This document shows, piece after piece, positions 8,428 to 16,643 of a stretch of DNA of 64,000 nt. The stretch's first letter is position 1, and every line of letters begins with the position of its first letter. The notes beneath the pieces are model-generated. The model searched no databases, was not told the DNA's origin, and saw only the letters and a list, made by a program, of their open reading frames with translations. The position numbers and the translations under genes are program-made. The stretch spans positions 1,612,001 through 1,676,000 of the forward strand of contig NZ_CP155620.1 of the NCBI RefSeq assembly GCF_040008265.1, given 5' to 3'. This DNA is from Campylobacter sp. CCS1377 (GTDB taxonomy: Bacteria; Campylobacterota; Campylobacteria; Campylobacterales; Campylobacteraceae).

Positions 8428-10257
8428 TTAAGACTTGATTCCAAGTAAGGTTTCAAGCATTTGATCCACAGTTGAGACAATCTTAGCTGCTGCGCCATAA
8501 CTTGATTGGTATTGGATTAAGGCTGCTAATTCTTCATTAGTGTTCACACCTGTTTTTGACTGGTACTCGCCATAAACAGAATTATAAAGCGTTGCATTGC
8601 TTGAATGAACTATATTGTTATTTTCACCATCACTTGCAATTTGTCCTGTGAATTTTCGGTAATACTCCTCCATAGTTAAATTGCTCACCGTACCGTCTTC
8701 ATTATAAAAATTCACTTTTTCATACTGAAGTTGCACTATAGCATTTGCAACATCGTTATTTCCATCAACCCCATTAGAACTTGCTTTTAAGCTATCAGGA
8801 TTATTTTCAATGTTTGAATTTACCTTAATAGAACTTGCATCATTTCCGCTAAAAAAACCTCCAATATTTAAAGCTCCAGCAAAATTTGTATCATTACTTT
8901 TTATTGCAATTCTATGTCCATTTTTTGGACTAAGCTGGAAAGTTCCGCTACCGGTTTTTGCATCATAATTATATGAAGCACTTAAAAAATCGTCAACATC
9001 ATTAGTATTGTTGTTGTCACCATTATCATCAGTGTCTGCATTAATTTGCGCAAGCAAGGACTCCATCGTAGTATTTTCATTAATAGTAATACTTTTTGTG
9101 CCTACTTCCTTACCGGAAGCATCATAAACCACTATATCAAAAGTTCCTGCTTGTAAATTTTTATCATAGCTCATCAATGGAAAATCACGCGACAAACCTT
9201 TCAAAGGATCAGAAACCTTTCCTTCGGTTGCAGATGAAGCGTAAATATTATTAGTTTGCGTGATTAAAGTCTTTGCGAAAGTATCAAGCATATCTTTGTA
9301 TTCTTGTATCATACCATCAGTATATTTATTTTCAGTTTGATCATAATATCTTCCACGCAAATCAAGTTGTGCGCCTAATTTTCCACCTTTTAATTTACCG
9401 GTTAAGTCAATAACCTTCTCATCACTCATCTTATAAAGTATGCTATAAGATTCTTGTTGATTGTCAAATTCAAGCTCTAAAGGATGAAAGCTATCGCCAT
9501 CAACCAAAGTCATACCTTCGATGCTAAGATTATAATACTTTCCACCATCTGTAATAGTAGAATCAAGCGAACTATCTTGAGTGATTTTATTTTTAGATGC
9601 AACCCCATCAACCAGTTTAGAAAGCTGAAGTTCTAGCTCATCTCTTCTATCTCTTAATTCATTGGCTCTTTCACTTTTTAAAATTTCTTCTCCATTTAAT
9701 TGCTTGTTGATTTTTGCAATTTCTGAACCAATTTTATTGATCTCATCAACAGTCATTTTAATATCATCATTCATTTTCTTTTGAATTTGATTTAAATTTG
9801 AAAAAGTGTTATTGATATTTTGTGTTAGAGTTTTTGTAGCCTCTACAAGAGCTATTTTTGTGGCAGATTCATTAGGGTTTGATGCAAAATCATTCCACGC
9901 TTTATTATAATTTTCTAAATCTTTTAAAATACCGGTAGTTTGAACATCTGGAAAGCGCTGACTGATTTCTTTTAAAACATCTCCCATATACTGTGTATAT
10001 TCAAGTTGAGTGGTGGCGTTTTTTAATTTCCAATAAGCATGTTCATCATGAAGGCGCACTATAGTTTCTATGGAAGTTCCCGTTCCTACTTGTGCACCAC
10101 CTGGCGTAGTAATATATCCACCTGTTGTTTGTACCACCCTTTGACGCGTATAAAAAGTGCTATTAGCATTTGAAATATTGTTTCCTGTGGTTGCAATTTG
10201 AATTTCAGCGGCATTAAGTCCTGAAACTCCTGTATATAAACTAGAAAAAATACTCAT
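8428..10257 (-). CDS. flgK: Flagellar hook-associated protein 1 FlgK
   Basis: A 609-aa secreted flagellar protein that forms the first junction layer between hook and filament. The N-terminal rod/hook signature 'SLYTGVSGLNAAEIQIATTG' and 'NNISNANSTFYTRQRV' is clear. The C-terminus has the matching 'AALIQYQSSYGAAAKIVSTV' helix that packs with the N-terminal one. The middle, about residues 330-520, is variable and rich in N and D, as expected for the exposed domain. It is the last gene of the flgI-flgJ-flgM-flgN-flgK cluster, 14 bp after its chaperone gene flgN, and a hairpin follows. The same gene order is known in C. jejuni. Confidence 0.96.
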   Translation of the reverse strand: MSIFSSLYTGVSGLNAAEIQIATTGNNISNANSTFYTRQRVVQTTGGYITTPGGAQVGTGTSIETIVRLHDEHAYWKLKNATTQLEYTQYMGDVLKEISQRFPDVQTTGILKDLENYNKAWNDFASNPNESATKIALVEATKTLTQNINNTFSNLNQIQKKMNDDIKMTVDEINKIGSEIAKINKQLNGEEILKSERANELRDRRDELELQLSKLVDGVASKNKITQDSSLDSTITDGGKYYNLSIEGMTLVDGDSFHPLELEFDNQQESYSILYKMSDEKVIDLTGKLKGGKLGAQLDLRGRYYDQTENKYTDGMIQEYKDMLDTFAKTLITQTNNIYASSATEGKVSDPLKGLSRDFPLMSYDKNLQAGTFDIVVYDASGKEVGTKSITINENTTMESLLAQINADTDDNGDNNNTNDVDDFLSASYNYDAKTGSGTFQLSPKNGHRIAIKSNDTNFAGALNIGGFFSGNDASSIKVNSNIENNPDSLKASSNGVDGNNDVANAIVQLQYEKVNFYNEDGTVSNLTMEEYYRKFTGQIASDGENNNIVHSSNATLYNSVYGEYQSKTGVNTNEELAALIQYQSSYGAAAKIVSTVDQMLETLLGIKS

Positions 10258-10271
10258 TTTCGCTCCTTCGT

Positions 10272-10706
10272 TTAAACATTAATTTTAAAAAGAGATTCCA
10301 ATTCTGTTTTCTTATCTCCATAAGCATTATTCATTCCATTTCCATTTTCAAACATGGTGTTTAACAAACCATCAAAAAAATCTTTCACAATAAGTACAAA
10401 TTTAGCATATTCTTTATTTTTACTATGTAGGGTTTGAAGATTTTGTTTTAACTCAGCCAATTTAGTCTTATCTTCATCATCTAAAAGCTCTATAAAACCT
10501 TTAGGATTGCTATTATTAAGTCTTATTAATTCATCATCAAGCTGCTTTTTTGCAAGCTGAAACTCTGCAATGAGTTTATTTTTTTCTTCTACGCTTTTAG
10601 CAACATTTTCATGTTTGGCATTTTGTATATCATTAATATCGCTTTCTGTAAGCTTAATAAGCTTTTCAAGAATAGAATTTGCCGTGTCTAAGTATTGTTT
10701 AATCAT
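10272..10706 (-). CDS. flgN: FlgN-type flagellar export chaperone
   Basis: A 144-aa highly helical acidic protein with no membrane segment. Its position directly before flgK and its length fit FlgN, the type III export chaperone for FlgK and FlgL. Residues 1-60 and 75-120 are probable coiled-coil helices. Sequence similarity between FlgN proteins is low, so the call rests mainly on position, size and composition. The ribosome site GGGAG precedes the ATG. Confidence 0.85.
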   Translation of the reverse strand: MIKQYLDTANSILEKLIKLTESDINDIQNAKHENVAKSVEEKNKLIAEFQLAKKQLDDELIRLNNSNPKGFIELLDDEDKTKLAELKQNLQTLHSKNKEYAKFVLIVKDFFDGLLNTMFENGNGMNNAYGDKKTELESLFKINV

Positions 10707-10751
10707 AAATTTCTCCCTTAATTAAATTTGCTCAAAAAAGGGAGAAGGGAT

Positions 10752-10955
10752 TTAGAGTAAAGAATCCGCAACTGCAGTAGCTGTAGCACTTAAATCAATT
10801 TTATAAGTTCCATTTTTAATCTGCTCTGCAATTTTAGAAACCCTACTATCGCTTTCCATTTTTTGAGTTTCATTAGTTTTTGTTTGTTTGTTTTTACTGT
10901 CTGCATTATTCACCGCAATGCCTGTCGCATAGCCTTGTTTAATTGGATTTATCAT
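10752..10955 (-). CDS. flgM: Anti-sigma28 factor FlgM
   Basis: A 67-aa protein that binds sigma28 (FliA) and holds back late flagellar genes; in Campylobacter its action is linked to filament growth. The conserved C-terminal half 'KIAEQIKNGTYKIDLSATATAVADSLL' matches FlgM. The N-terminal half is variable and polar. A GGAG ribosome site precedes the ATG. It lies between flgJ and flgN with its own candidate sigma28 promoter upstream, which would give negative feedback. Confidence 0.92.
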   Translation of the reverse strand: MINPIKQGYATGIAVNNADSKNKQTKTNETQKMESDSRVSKIAEQIKNGTYKIDLSATATAVADSLL

Positions 10956-10984
10956 TTTTTCTCCTTCAATCTTTATCCTAGCAA

Positions 10985-11003
10985 CAAGATCGGCTAAAAC
11001 TTA
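10985..11003 (-). promoter_or_regulatory. Candidate sigma28 promoter for flgM
   Basis: Read on the minus strand, AAGTTTTAGCCGATCTT contains the CGAT core of a sigma28 -10 element at 10988-10992, with an AAGTTT -35-like stretch. It lies in the 54-bp gap between flgJ and flgM, about 33 bases before the flgM start. It would let FliA transcribe its own antagonist. Confidence 0.55.
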
Positions 11004-11009
11004 AAAAAT

Positions 11010-11378
11010 TTAACTCCTTTCTTTCAAAAAATCAAATAATAATTTAGAAAAGCCAAGTCCGCCGCTTAAAGCCTTACTCATAGTATCATTATACATAGAT
11101 GAATAAATTTCATCACTAGCATCTTTGCCAAAAAGTGAAGCCTTTTCTTTAAGTGAAACATCTAGCACACTTTTAATCAAAAAGGCCTCAAAAGCATCAG
11201 TTTGCTCCTTTAAAGCCTTATCATAATCAGAATTTGCAACCACTTCATTTTCATTAACTTTATACTTTACACTTGCATAATTTTTCACTGCTTGCAAACT
11301 TGAAGAATTTTTTGCCACATTTTCCAACAAAGGATTATTCGCATTATAAGTTGCTAAAAAATTATCTACTCTCATCAA
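11010..11378 (-). CDS. flgJ: FlgJ-type rod-binding protein (no muramidase domain)
   Basis: A 122-aa protein corresponding to the N-terminal rod-binding domain of FlgJ, which caps the growing flagellar rod. 'KEQTDAFEAFLIKSVLDVSLKEK', 'DEIYSSMYNDTMSKALS' and 'GGLGFSKLLFDFL' are the family blocks. The C-terminal peptidoglycan hydrolase domain found in enterobacterial FlgJ is absent. That is normal for epsilonproteobacteria, where a separate enzyme must open the wall. The start overlaps the flgI stop by 4 bases. Confidence 0.9.
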   Translation of the reverse strand: MMRVDNFLATYNANNPLLENVAKNSSSLQAVKNYASVKYKVNENEVVANSDYDKALKEQTDAFEAFLIKSVLDVSLKEKASLFGKDASDEIYSSMYNDTMSKALSGGLGFSKLLFDFLKERS

Positions 11379-12421
11379 ATAACCTCGAGTTCTGCATTAA
11401 TCGCGCCTGCTCTTTTTAAATTTTCCATAATCGCGATAATATCATTTGGCGTAGCACCTAGCTTATTTAGCATTCTTGCGATATTTGCCACTGTGGTTTT
11501 TGGTGTATTGATTCTTAACATATTTGACGCAGGATCTATCATTCCACCATCTTTCATATCCATTCCTTGCGTGGCATCAAGTGTTGCAATATTAGGGTCT
11601 ACTTTTATAGTAATATCCTTATGCGTAATAAGCACTGGCTCCACTTCTATATCCACTCCTGCGATAACTGTCCCTGTTCTTTCATCAATAATGACTTTGC
11701 TTTCTGGAGTATATGCAATGTCTTGCTCTAAAACCCTTGCCATAAATTCTACCGCTGAAAGATCTTCAGGTTTTTTAAGTTTTATCGTTCTTGAATCCAC
11801 AGCCTTTGCAACACCATCTTCAAACATAGCATTTAAAACTCTCTCAATATCACTTGCTGTTTTAAAATCTGCATTTTTAAGACTTAAAGTTAAATCATTG
11901 TTTTCAAAATTTTGCATGATTTCTCTTTCTACATGTGCTCCACCTAAAACAGTTGCAGCAGTGGAGTGATTTCCCCCATTTCCTCCTGGTCTAGCACTCA
12001 AACCGCCAATAGAAAGAGAACCTTGCGCAATAGCATAAATTTCCCCATCAATTCCGCGCAATGCTGTCAGTAAAAGTGTCCCACCTTGCAAAGATTTTGC
12101 ATCGCCCATAGACGAAACGACGATATCAAGCTTATCTCCTGATTTTGCAAAGGCTGGAAGCTTTGCCGTTACCATTACTGCGGCTGTATTTTTTGACTTG
12201 ATATCATTAGGATTGACTTTGATATTCATTCCTTGAAGTAAATTTGAAATGGATTGTAGGGTGAATTTAGAACTAGTCCCATCGCCACTTCCATTAAGTC
12301 CAACAACCAAACCATATCCTATGAGTTGATTATCCCTAACGCCTACTGTATTTGCTACATCTTTAATTTGCACCCCAAAAACACTCAAGGTAAAAAATGC
12401 AAAAACAAGTGCAATTCTCAT
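11375..12421 (-). CDS. flgI: Flagellar basal body P-ring protein FlgI
   Basis: A 348-aa periplasmic protein that assembles the P-ring around the rod. It has a short Sec signal peptide (MRIALVFAFFTLSVFG) followed by 'VQIKDVANTVGVRDNQLIGYGLVVGLNGSGD', the strong FlgI signature. 'ARPGGNGGNHSTAATVLGGA' and 'GVDIEVEPVLITHKDITIKV' are further family blocks. It is the first gene of the operon, and a well-matched sigma54 promoter lies about 37 bases upstream. Confidence 0.96.
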   Translation of the reverse strand: MRIALVFAFFTLSVFGVQIKDVANTVGVRDNQLIGYGLVVGLNGSGDGTSSKFTLQSISNLLQGMNIKVNPNDIKSKNTAAVMVTAKLPAFAKSGDKLDIVVSSMGDAKSLQGGTLLLTALRGIDGEIYAIAQGSLSIGGLSARPGGNGGNHSTAATVLGGAHVEREIMQNFENNDLTLSLKNADFKTASDIERVLNAMFEDGVAKAVDSRTIKLKKPEDLSAVEFMARVLEQDIAYTPESKVIIDERTGTVIAGVDIEVEPVLITHKDITIKVDPNIATLDATQGMDMKDGGMIDPASNMLRINTPKTTVANIARMLNKLGATPNDIIAIMENLKRAGAINAELEVI

Positions 12422-12457
12422 TGATTAATCCTTTAATCTATTATCTTAATACGAGAA

Positions 12458-12475
12458 AAGCAAAAAAAGTTCCAA
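12458..12475 (-). promoter_or_regulatory. Sigma54 (RpoN) promoter of the flgI operon
   Basis: On the minus strand TTGGAACTTTTTTTGCTT has the invariant GG and GC dinucleotides 12 bases apart, as in the TGGCAC-N5-TTGC consensus. It lies about 37 bases before flgI. Middle flagellar genes in Campylobacter are driven by RpoN with the FlgSR two-component system, which fits. Confidence 0.85.
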
Positions 12476-12586
12476 AAATTTAAATTCCAAATTCAAAACA
12501 ACTATTTTCTTATTTTGTAACTTTATCACATCAATAAAAATTAAATATAAGTAAAATGAATTACTTTCAAATATAAAGGATGACTC

Positions 12587-13948
12587 ATGAAAGATTCTCA
12601 CCAAAAAAATCGTAGAGCTTTACTTAAACTTATGGGACTTGGCGGAGTTGCCACATTAGGAGCTAGTAATGTGATTTTACCAAAACAAGTTAAGGCAGAA
12701 AATTCTTTTGCACCAAAAATTGCTATCATTGGAGCTGGACTTGGAGGCATTACCATGTCAGCACATTTAAAGGATATTCTACCTCGTGCTTCAATCACAC
12801 TTTTTGACAAAAAAGAAACCATGTATTATGAGCCAGGTTTTACTTTGATTGCGGCTGGAATTTACACAAAAGAAGATGTGGAGTATAATAAAGCCGATCT
12901 CATTCAAGATGGCATTACTTGGATTAAAGAAGATATCAGTAAAATAGAACCTAAGCAAAATAAGCTTAAAACTGAAACAAATGCAGAATACAACTATGAT
13001 TACCTCATCATCGCAACAGGCGTGCATTATGAATTTGAAAAGGTAAAAGGACTTGATCTTAATACCATACACGATCCAAATTCAAATATCACAAGCATTT
13101 ATACTGTCAATGGAGCTGTAAAAGCAAGAGATTTTATACAAAAACTTGTAAAAAATGGCGGAAGAGCTGTATTTGCAGAACCAAATACTGCGATTAAATG
13201 CGGTGGGGCAAATAAAAAAGTGAATTTTTTACTTGAAGATTTAGCTGTGAAAGAAAATTCAAGAGATAAAGTTGAAATGCTACTTTGCGTGGGTGGAAAT
13301 TCCATGCTTTCAAGCCCAGCTCACGCTATGATGATAGAGCAATTTTATATAGAAAGAAAAATGCCTTATTTAAAACAACATTTGCTCGTTGAAGTTGATA
13401 CTAAAAATAATATCGCTATTTTTGATAAGCTTATGCCTTATAGTGAAAATGGGATTAAAAAGGTTGCTAGAGAAAGATTTGAGAGTAAATTTGATTATTT
13501 ATTTGTCATACCTAGAATGATTACAACTCCAATTATTAGCGAAGCAGGACTTGGGGTTAGCAAAGGCGATGTAGAAGGAAACTGGGTTGATGTGGATCAA
13601 TACACCTTGCAACACAAAAAATACGATAATATCTTTGCCATAGGCGATTGTGCCGGAGTTCCTAAAGGAAAAACAGGCGCAAGTATTAGAAAGCAATACC
13701 CAGTAATTGGCGCAAACATACTTTCGCATTTACAAGGCAAGGAACTCACTGCCAAATTTAGTGGCTACACTGCTTGTCCTTTGCTTACAAGATACGGAAA
13801 AGCCGTGATGGTTGAATTTGATTATGAAGGCACAGCTCCGACTTTAGAATGTATGGGTGCAACAAGAGAAAGCTGGATGAATTGGTTTGTTAAAGTTTAT
13901 TTGATGAAACCAATGGTAATGAAAGCTATGATAAATGCTAAAGCATAA
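12587..13948 (+). CDS. Tat-exported sulfide:quinone oxidoreductase-like flavoprotein
   Basis: A 453-aa FAD-dependent oxidoreductase of the SQR family, which oxidises sulfide and passes electrons to the quinone pool. A twin-arginine signal 'NRRALLKLMGLGG' starts at residue 8, so it is exported folded. The FAD-binding 'IAIIGAGLGGI' follows near residue 45. Two cysteines in SQR-typical settings are C205 ('IKCGGANKK') and C397 ('YTACPLLTRYG'). The C-terminal amphipathic tail could anchor it to the membrane. 'FAIGDCAGVPKGKTGA' is the second FAD motif. A small membrane protein follows after 12 bp. Flavocytochrome c sulfide dehydrogenase is an alternative, but no cytochrome subunit is nearby. Confidence 0.8.
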   Translation: MKDSHQKNRRALLKLMGLGGVATLGASNVILPKQVKAENSFAPKIAIIGAGLGGITMSAHLKDILPRASITLFDKKETMYYEPGFTLIAAGIYTKEDVEYNKADLIQDGITWIKEDISKIEPKQNKLKTETNAEYNYDYLIIATGVHYEFEKVKGLDLNTIHDPNSNITSIYTVNGAVKARDFIQKLVKNGGRAVFAEPNTAIKCGGANKKVNFLLEDLAVKENSRDKVEMLLCVGGNSMLSSPAHAMMIEQFYIERKMPYLKQHLLVEVDTKNNIAIFDKLMPYSENGIKKVARERFESKFDYLFVIPRMITTPIISEAGLGVSKGDVEGNWVDVDQYTLQHKKYDNIFAIGDCAGVPKGKTGASIRKQYPVIGANILSHLQGKELTAKFSGYTACPLLTRYGKAVMVEFDYEGTAPTLECMGATRESWMNWFVKVYLMKPMVMKAMINAKA

Positions 13949-13960
13949 GAAAGGTTAAAA

Positions 13961-14125
13961 ATGAGTAATTTTGATAAAACAATAAGATTAATAATCGCAG
14001 CAATTTGGTTTTTCTTTTTTGGCTTTGTGTGCCAAAGCTGGTGGTGGGTTGTAGCTTTATTTCCTTTATTAAGTGCGGTTTATAGCTATTGTCCGCTTTA
14101 TAAGATATTTAAAAAGAAAAACTGA
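13961..14125 (+). CDS. Small DUF2892 (YgaP-like) membrane protein
   Basis: A 54-aa protein (ATG 13961, TGA 14123-14125) with two hydrophobic segments and the DUF2892 pattern: 'TIRLIIAA' at the start, 'WWWVVALFPLLSAVYSYCPLYKIF' at the end. In YgaP this domain is fused to a rhodanese and is linked to sulfur chemistry. Being 12 bp behind the SQR-like gene with its own AAGG ribosome site, it probably works with that enzyme, perhaps as an anchor or thiosulfate/sulfane partner. That function is inferred from the neighbour only. Confidence 0.8.
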   Translation: MSNFDKTIRLIIAAIWFFFFGFVCQSWWWVVALFPLLSAVYSYCPLYKIFKKKN

Positions 14126-14130
14126 TTTTA

Positions 14131-14153
14131 TTAGAGTGTTTTTTGCACTCTAA
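14131..14153 (+). terminator. Intrinsic terminator after the SQR/DUF2892 pair
   Basis: Perfect 8-bp stem TTAGAGTG / CACTCTAA with a T-rich 7-base loop, starting 6 bases after the stop and followed by an A/T-rich run with a short T tract. Confidence 0.7.
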
Positions 14154-14212
14154 AATTTTATACAAATTTCACTTTTATTTTGCTATCATTTTTATTTTAT
14201 AAGGAAAAATAA

Positions 14213-15263
14213 GTGAAAAAATCCAAATTCTATCTTTTTTTAATAATATTTTTTATCAAATTTGCGCTCTAGCTAGTGATTTACCTCAAAATATAAAAGA
14301 AAATTTAGGCATTGAAAAATTTGTGGATGAAAATTTAAAAGAAAATTTTGTCTTTGCTCCAAATGGGGAATATTTTTTGATGAGAATTTAAGCCTTTTTC
14401 AAAAAGAATGCTTAGAAAACAACGCCAGTGCTTGTGGAAATTTGGGTTCAGAATTTCAAATGGGCGTAAGACTTCTTTAGATTTAAACAAAGCTTTATTA
14501 CTCACGCAAAAAGCTTGCAAATTAGGAAGATTAGAATCTTGTGCAAAAGTTAATTACATAAAATTTAAGTATTTAAAAGATTTAGATGAAAAAACTTATC
14601 AAAGCAATTTACAATATTTTTTAGATCACAACTAATATTTTTTAGATCACAACTCAAGTATTGCTTTAGTAGATTACATATTTCTAAACTTGATAAAAAA
14701 GATATAAACTCGACAATTCTCTTAGCCCAAAAAGGTTGCGAACAAGGACATGATATCATTTACGCAGGACTTGCTTATGGGTATGCATGGGGAGATGTGA
14801 AAAAAGATTTGATAAAAGCTAAAGAATTAAGCTCTAAGCTTTGTGAAAAAAATACAAAACTTTGCTTCGCACAAGGCTGGGTGGAATTATTTAACAAAAA
14901 TGATATGTTAAACAAGTTAGCCAATTTATCAAGTGGCAAACCTATGTTTATCGACATAGAATTTAATTGATTTACCCCAAAAACTTTTTTATAAATCTTG
15001 TAAAGCCAGATATTATGATGTTTGCGATATGGCAGTGGATATAGATTCTAAAAAAGATCTGGCTAAGTCTATTTATCTTTTAAAAATTGCAAAAAAAATA
15101 TCAAGAAAATCTCTGCAAATTAAATGGCAATGAAAATGGTTACTATAAAGTGAAAAACATTAAGAATATTATTTTTAGCATGAAAGTCAATCAATACATA
15201 GAAAATATCCAAAAATTCATTTCAAATTTGCTTTTTAGAATGGGACCTGTAAATAATCAATAA
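14213..15263 (+). pseudogene. Degenerate Sel1-like repeat (exported, Cys-rich) protein gene
   Basis: The remains of one long gene are spread over all three frames. A GTG at 14213 with AAGGA upstream opens a signal-peptide-like segment (MKKSKFYLFLIIFFIKFAL) that runs into TAG. The frame then resumes one base off with 'SDLPQNIKENLGIEKFVDEN'. After another shift come Sel1-like pieces: 'ACGNLGSEFQMG', 'ALLLTQKACKLGRLESCAKV', 'AQKGCEQGHD' and 'CDMAVDIDSKKDLAKSIYLL'. The last readable frame ends at 15263. At least four frameshifts or stops are present, including a stop made by a 21-bp duplication. Related Campylobacter proteins are periplasmic Sel1/TPR-like. It is almost certainly non-functional. 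Confidence 0.8.
14613..14654. repeat. 21-bp perfect tandem duplication inside the pseudogene
   Basis: The 21 bp at 14613-14633 are repeated exactly at 14634-14654. The length keeps frame, but the junction reads TAA (14633-14635), which stops the local frame after 'QYFLDHN'; the following copy repeats YFLDHN. Loss of one copy would remove this stop. Confidence 0.9.
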
Positions 15264-15411
15264 CTTGCGTCCCAAGTAATATCTCTACAACAAATGCCAT
15301 TATTGCCACGATCATAGACTGCATAAAAACTGAAATTAAAAGCCATTTTGGTTTTTGCAAGCGTTCGCATAATTTTATTGCTAAAGTTTTTATTTTGTAT
15401 TTTTTAATCAA
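15235..15411 (-). CDS. Possible small membrane protein (58 aa)
   Basis: A frame on the minus strand from TTG at 15411 to TAA at 15235, with AAAGGA about 9 bases before the TTG. The peptide begins IKKYKIKTLAIKLCERLQK, a basic segment, then has one strong membrane span 'LLISVFMQSMIVAIMAFVVE' and ends LQVPF. The positive-inside arrangement is coherent. It overlaps the end of the Sel1-like pseudogene by 29 bp on the other strand. I recognise no family. The non-ATG start and lack of comparative evidence keep confidence modest. Confidence 0.4.
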   Translation of the reverse strand: MIKKYKIKTLAIKLCERLQKPKWLLISVFMQSMIVAIMAFVVEILLGTQVIDYLQVPF

Positions 15412-15739
15412 TATTTGATATCCTTTAAAATATTCGTAATTTATTTTTGCTTATTTAATGTATTTTATTACCGTGATAATCTGTTCGAATATTAGCAATA
15501 ATTTATCTTTACAGATAGAAAAATTCATTAAAAATAAAAATTTTTAATTAAAAATGTATAAATTTGTAACATTTTTAATTAAAAAATGTTAAAAAATTTA
15601 AAATATTTATTTTATTAACTAAATTTTAGTATATAAAACAGATTTATAATGAATTTAATATTATATAAATAATACAAAATATTTTAAAAATGTAATACAT
15701 TAAAACAATTTCTCATTTACATTAAATTTAAATTGATAT
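15412..15739. other. A/T-rich intergenic stretch with one inverted repeat
   Basis: About 330 bp of very A/T-rich DNA. It contains a perfect 13-bp inverted repeat at 15545-15581 and a TATAAT at 15645-15650 on the plus strand with no gene downstream of it on that strand. Nothing else is recognised. Confidence 0.5.
15545..15581. repeat. Perfect 13-bp inverted repeat in an intergenic region
   Basis: Arms TAATTAAAAATGT (15545-15557) and ACATTTTTAATTA (15569-15581) are separated by 11 bases. It lies about 160 bp beyond the EamA transporter stop. It could be a weak terminator or a protein site. Confidence 0.7.
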
Positions 15740-16615
15740 TTAGTGGATAAAAATAGCAAAAAGTATAAAAACTCCACCTAAAATTTGCAAAAATGAAATA
15801 CTTTGAGCCAAAAATAAAAACCCAAAAAGCATAGCAAATAAAGGCTCACTAAGTTCTATAAGCTGGACTGAATTTGACTTTGCAAAACTTAAGGCTCTAG
15901 TAGTGCAGTAAAATCCACCTATAGTAGGCAAAAACGCCAAAGCTAAAATTAAGATAAAACTCTCTAAAGAAAAATTAAGATTTAAATTTGCTCCAAACAA
16001 AGGAATGCTCAAATACAAACTTCCTATAAAAAGCAAAGCACAAAGAGGAATTAATCCAAAACCCAGTTTTAATTTTCTAGTAAAAAACAAAAATAAAGCA
16101 TAACCAAGTCCTGCTAAAATAGCATTTATCAGGCCTTTTAAATGAGTGAAATTTTCCAAAGTTCCACCTTCAGCCAAAAAAATCATCCAAAGCCCCAAAA
16201 GTGTAAAAACCATAGCCAAAAGCTCATTTAAATGAAAAAAGCGTTTAGCATCCAATGCTTCACAAATAAAAGCGATAATCATCCCCACACCAAAAAGCAC
16301 AAAAACTACATTAGCCACACTTATACTTGTATAAGCAGCACTCTCAAAATGATAAAGCATAAAAAATCCAAAAAAAGCAAGAAGTAAAAGTGTGAAAATT
16401 TTCTGTTTGATAAAAACTAGCAAAGCACCCAATTTTCTCATATAAATTAAAATCGCAAACAAAATCAAACTAGCCACAAAACATTTATAAAAAGCTACTT
16501 CAAAACTCATAAAACCTTTTCTAAAAAGAAAAACGCTAAAAATTCCAACAAAAGCGTTAAATATAGCGGCTAAAAAAGCAAAAAAGAAAGCTTGAAATTT
16601 AGGATTTTTTAGCAT
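15740..16615 (-). CDS. EamA/DMT family transporter
   Basis: A 291-aa inner-membrane protein with about ten hydrophobic segments in two homologous halves, the EamA (drug/metabolite transporter) arrangement. 'FYKCFVASLILFAILIYM' in the first half and 'LIELSEPLFAMLFGFLFLAQSISFLQILGG' in the second are typical. Substrates in this family range from amino acids to metabolites and cannot be assigned. The ATG at 16615 lies downstream of the desaturase remnant (ending 16644) on the same strand. The frame is intact, unlike its neighbours. Confidence 0.85.
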   Translation of the reverse strand: MLKNPKFQAFFFAFLAAIFNAFVGIFSVFLFRKGFMSFEVAFYKCFVASLILFAILIYMRKLGALLVFIKQKIFTLLLLAFFGFFMLYHFESAAYTSISVANVVFVLFGVGMIIAFICEALDAKRFFHLNELLAMVFTLLGLWMIFLAEGGTLENFTHLKGLINAILAGLGYALFLFFTRKLKLGFGLIPLCALLFIGSLYLSIPLFGANLNLNFSLESFILILALAFLPTIGGFYCTTRALSFAKSNSVQLIELSEPLFAMLFGFLFLAQSISFLQILGGVFILFAIFIH

Positions 16616-16643
16616 ATTTTAAGCTCCTTTTTAATTATTTTTT

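Noticed and set aside
12590-13730. Several 68-93 codon frames on the minus strand inside the sulfide:quinone oxidoreductase gene
   Set aside because: They lack ribosome sites and plausible composition, and the overlapping plus-strand gene is clearly real.
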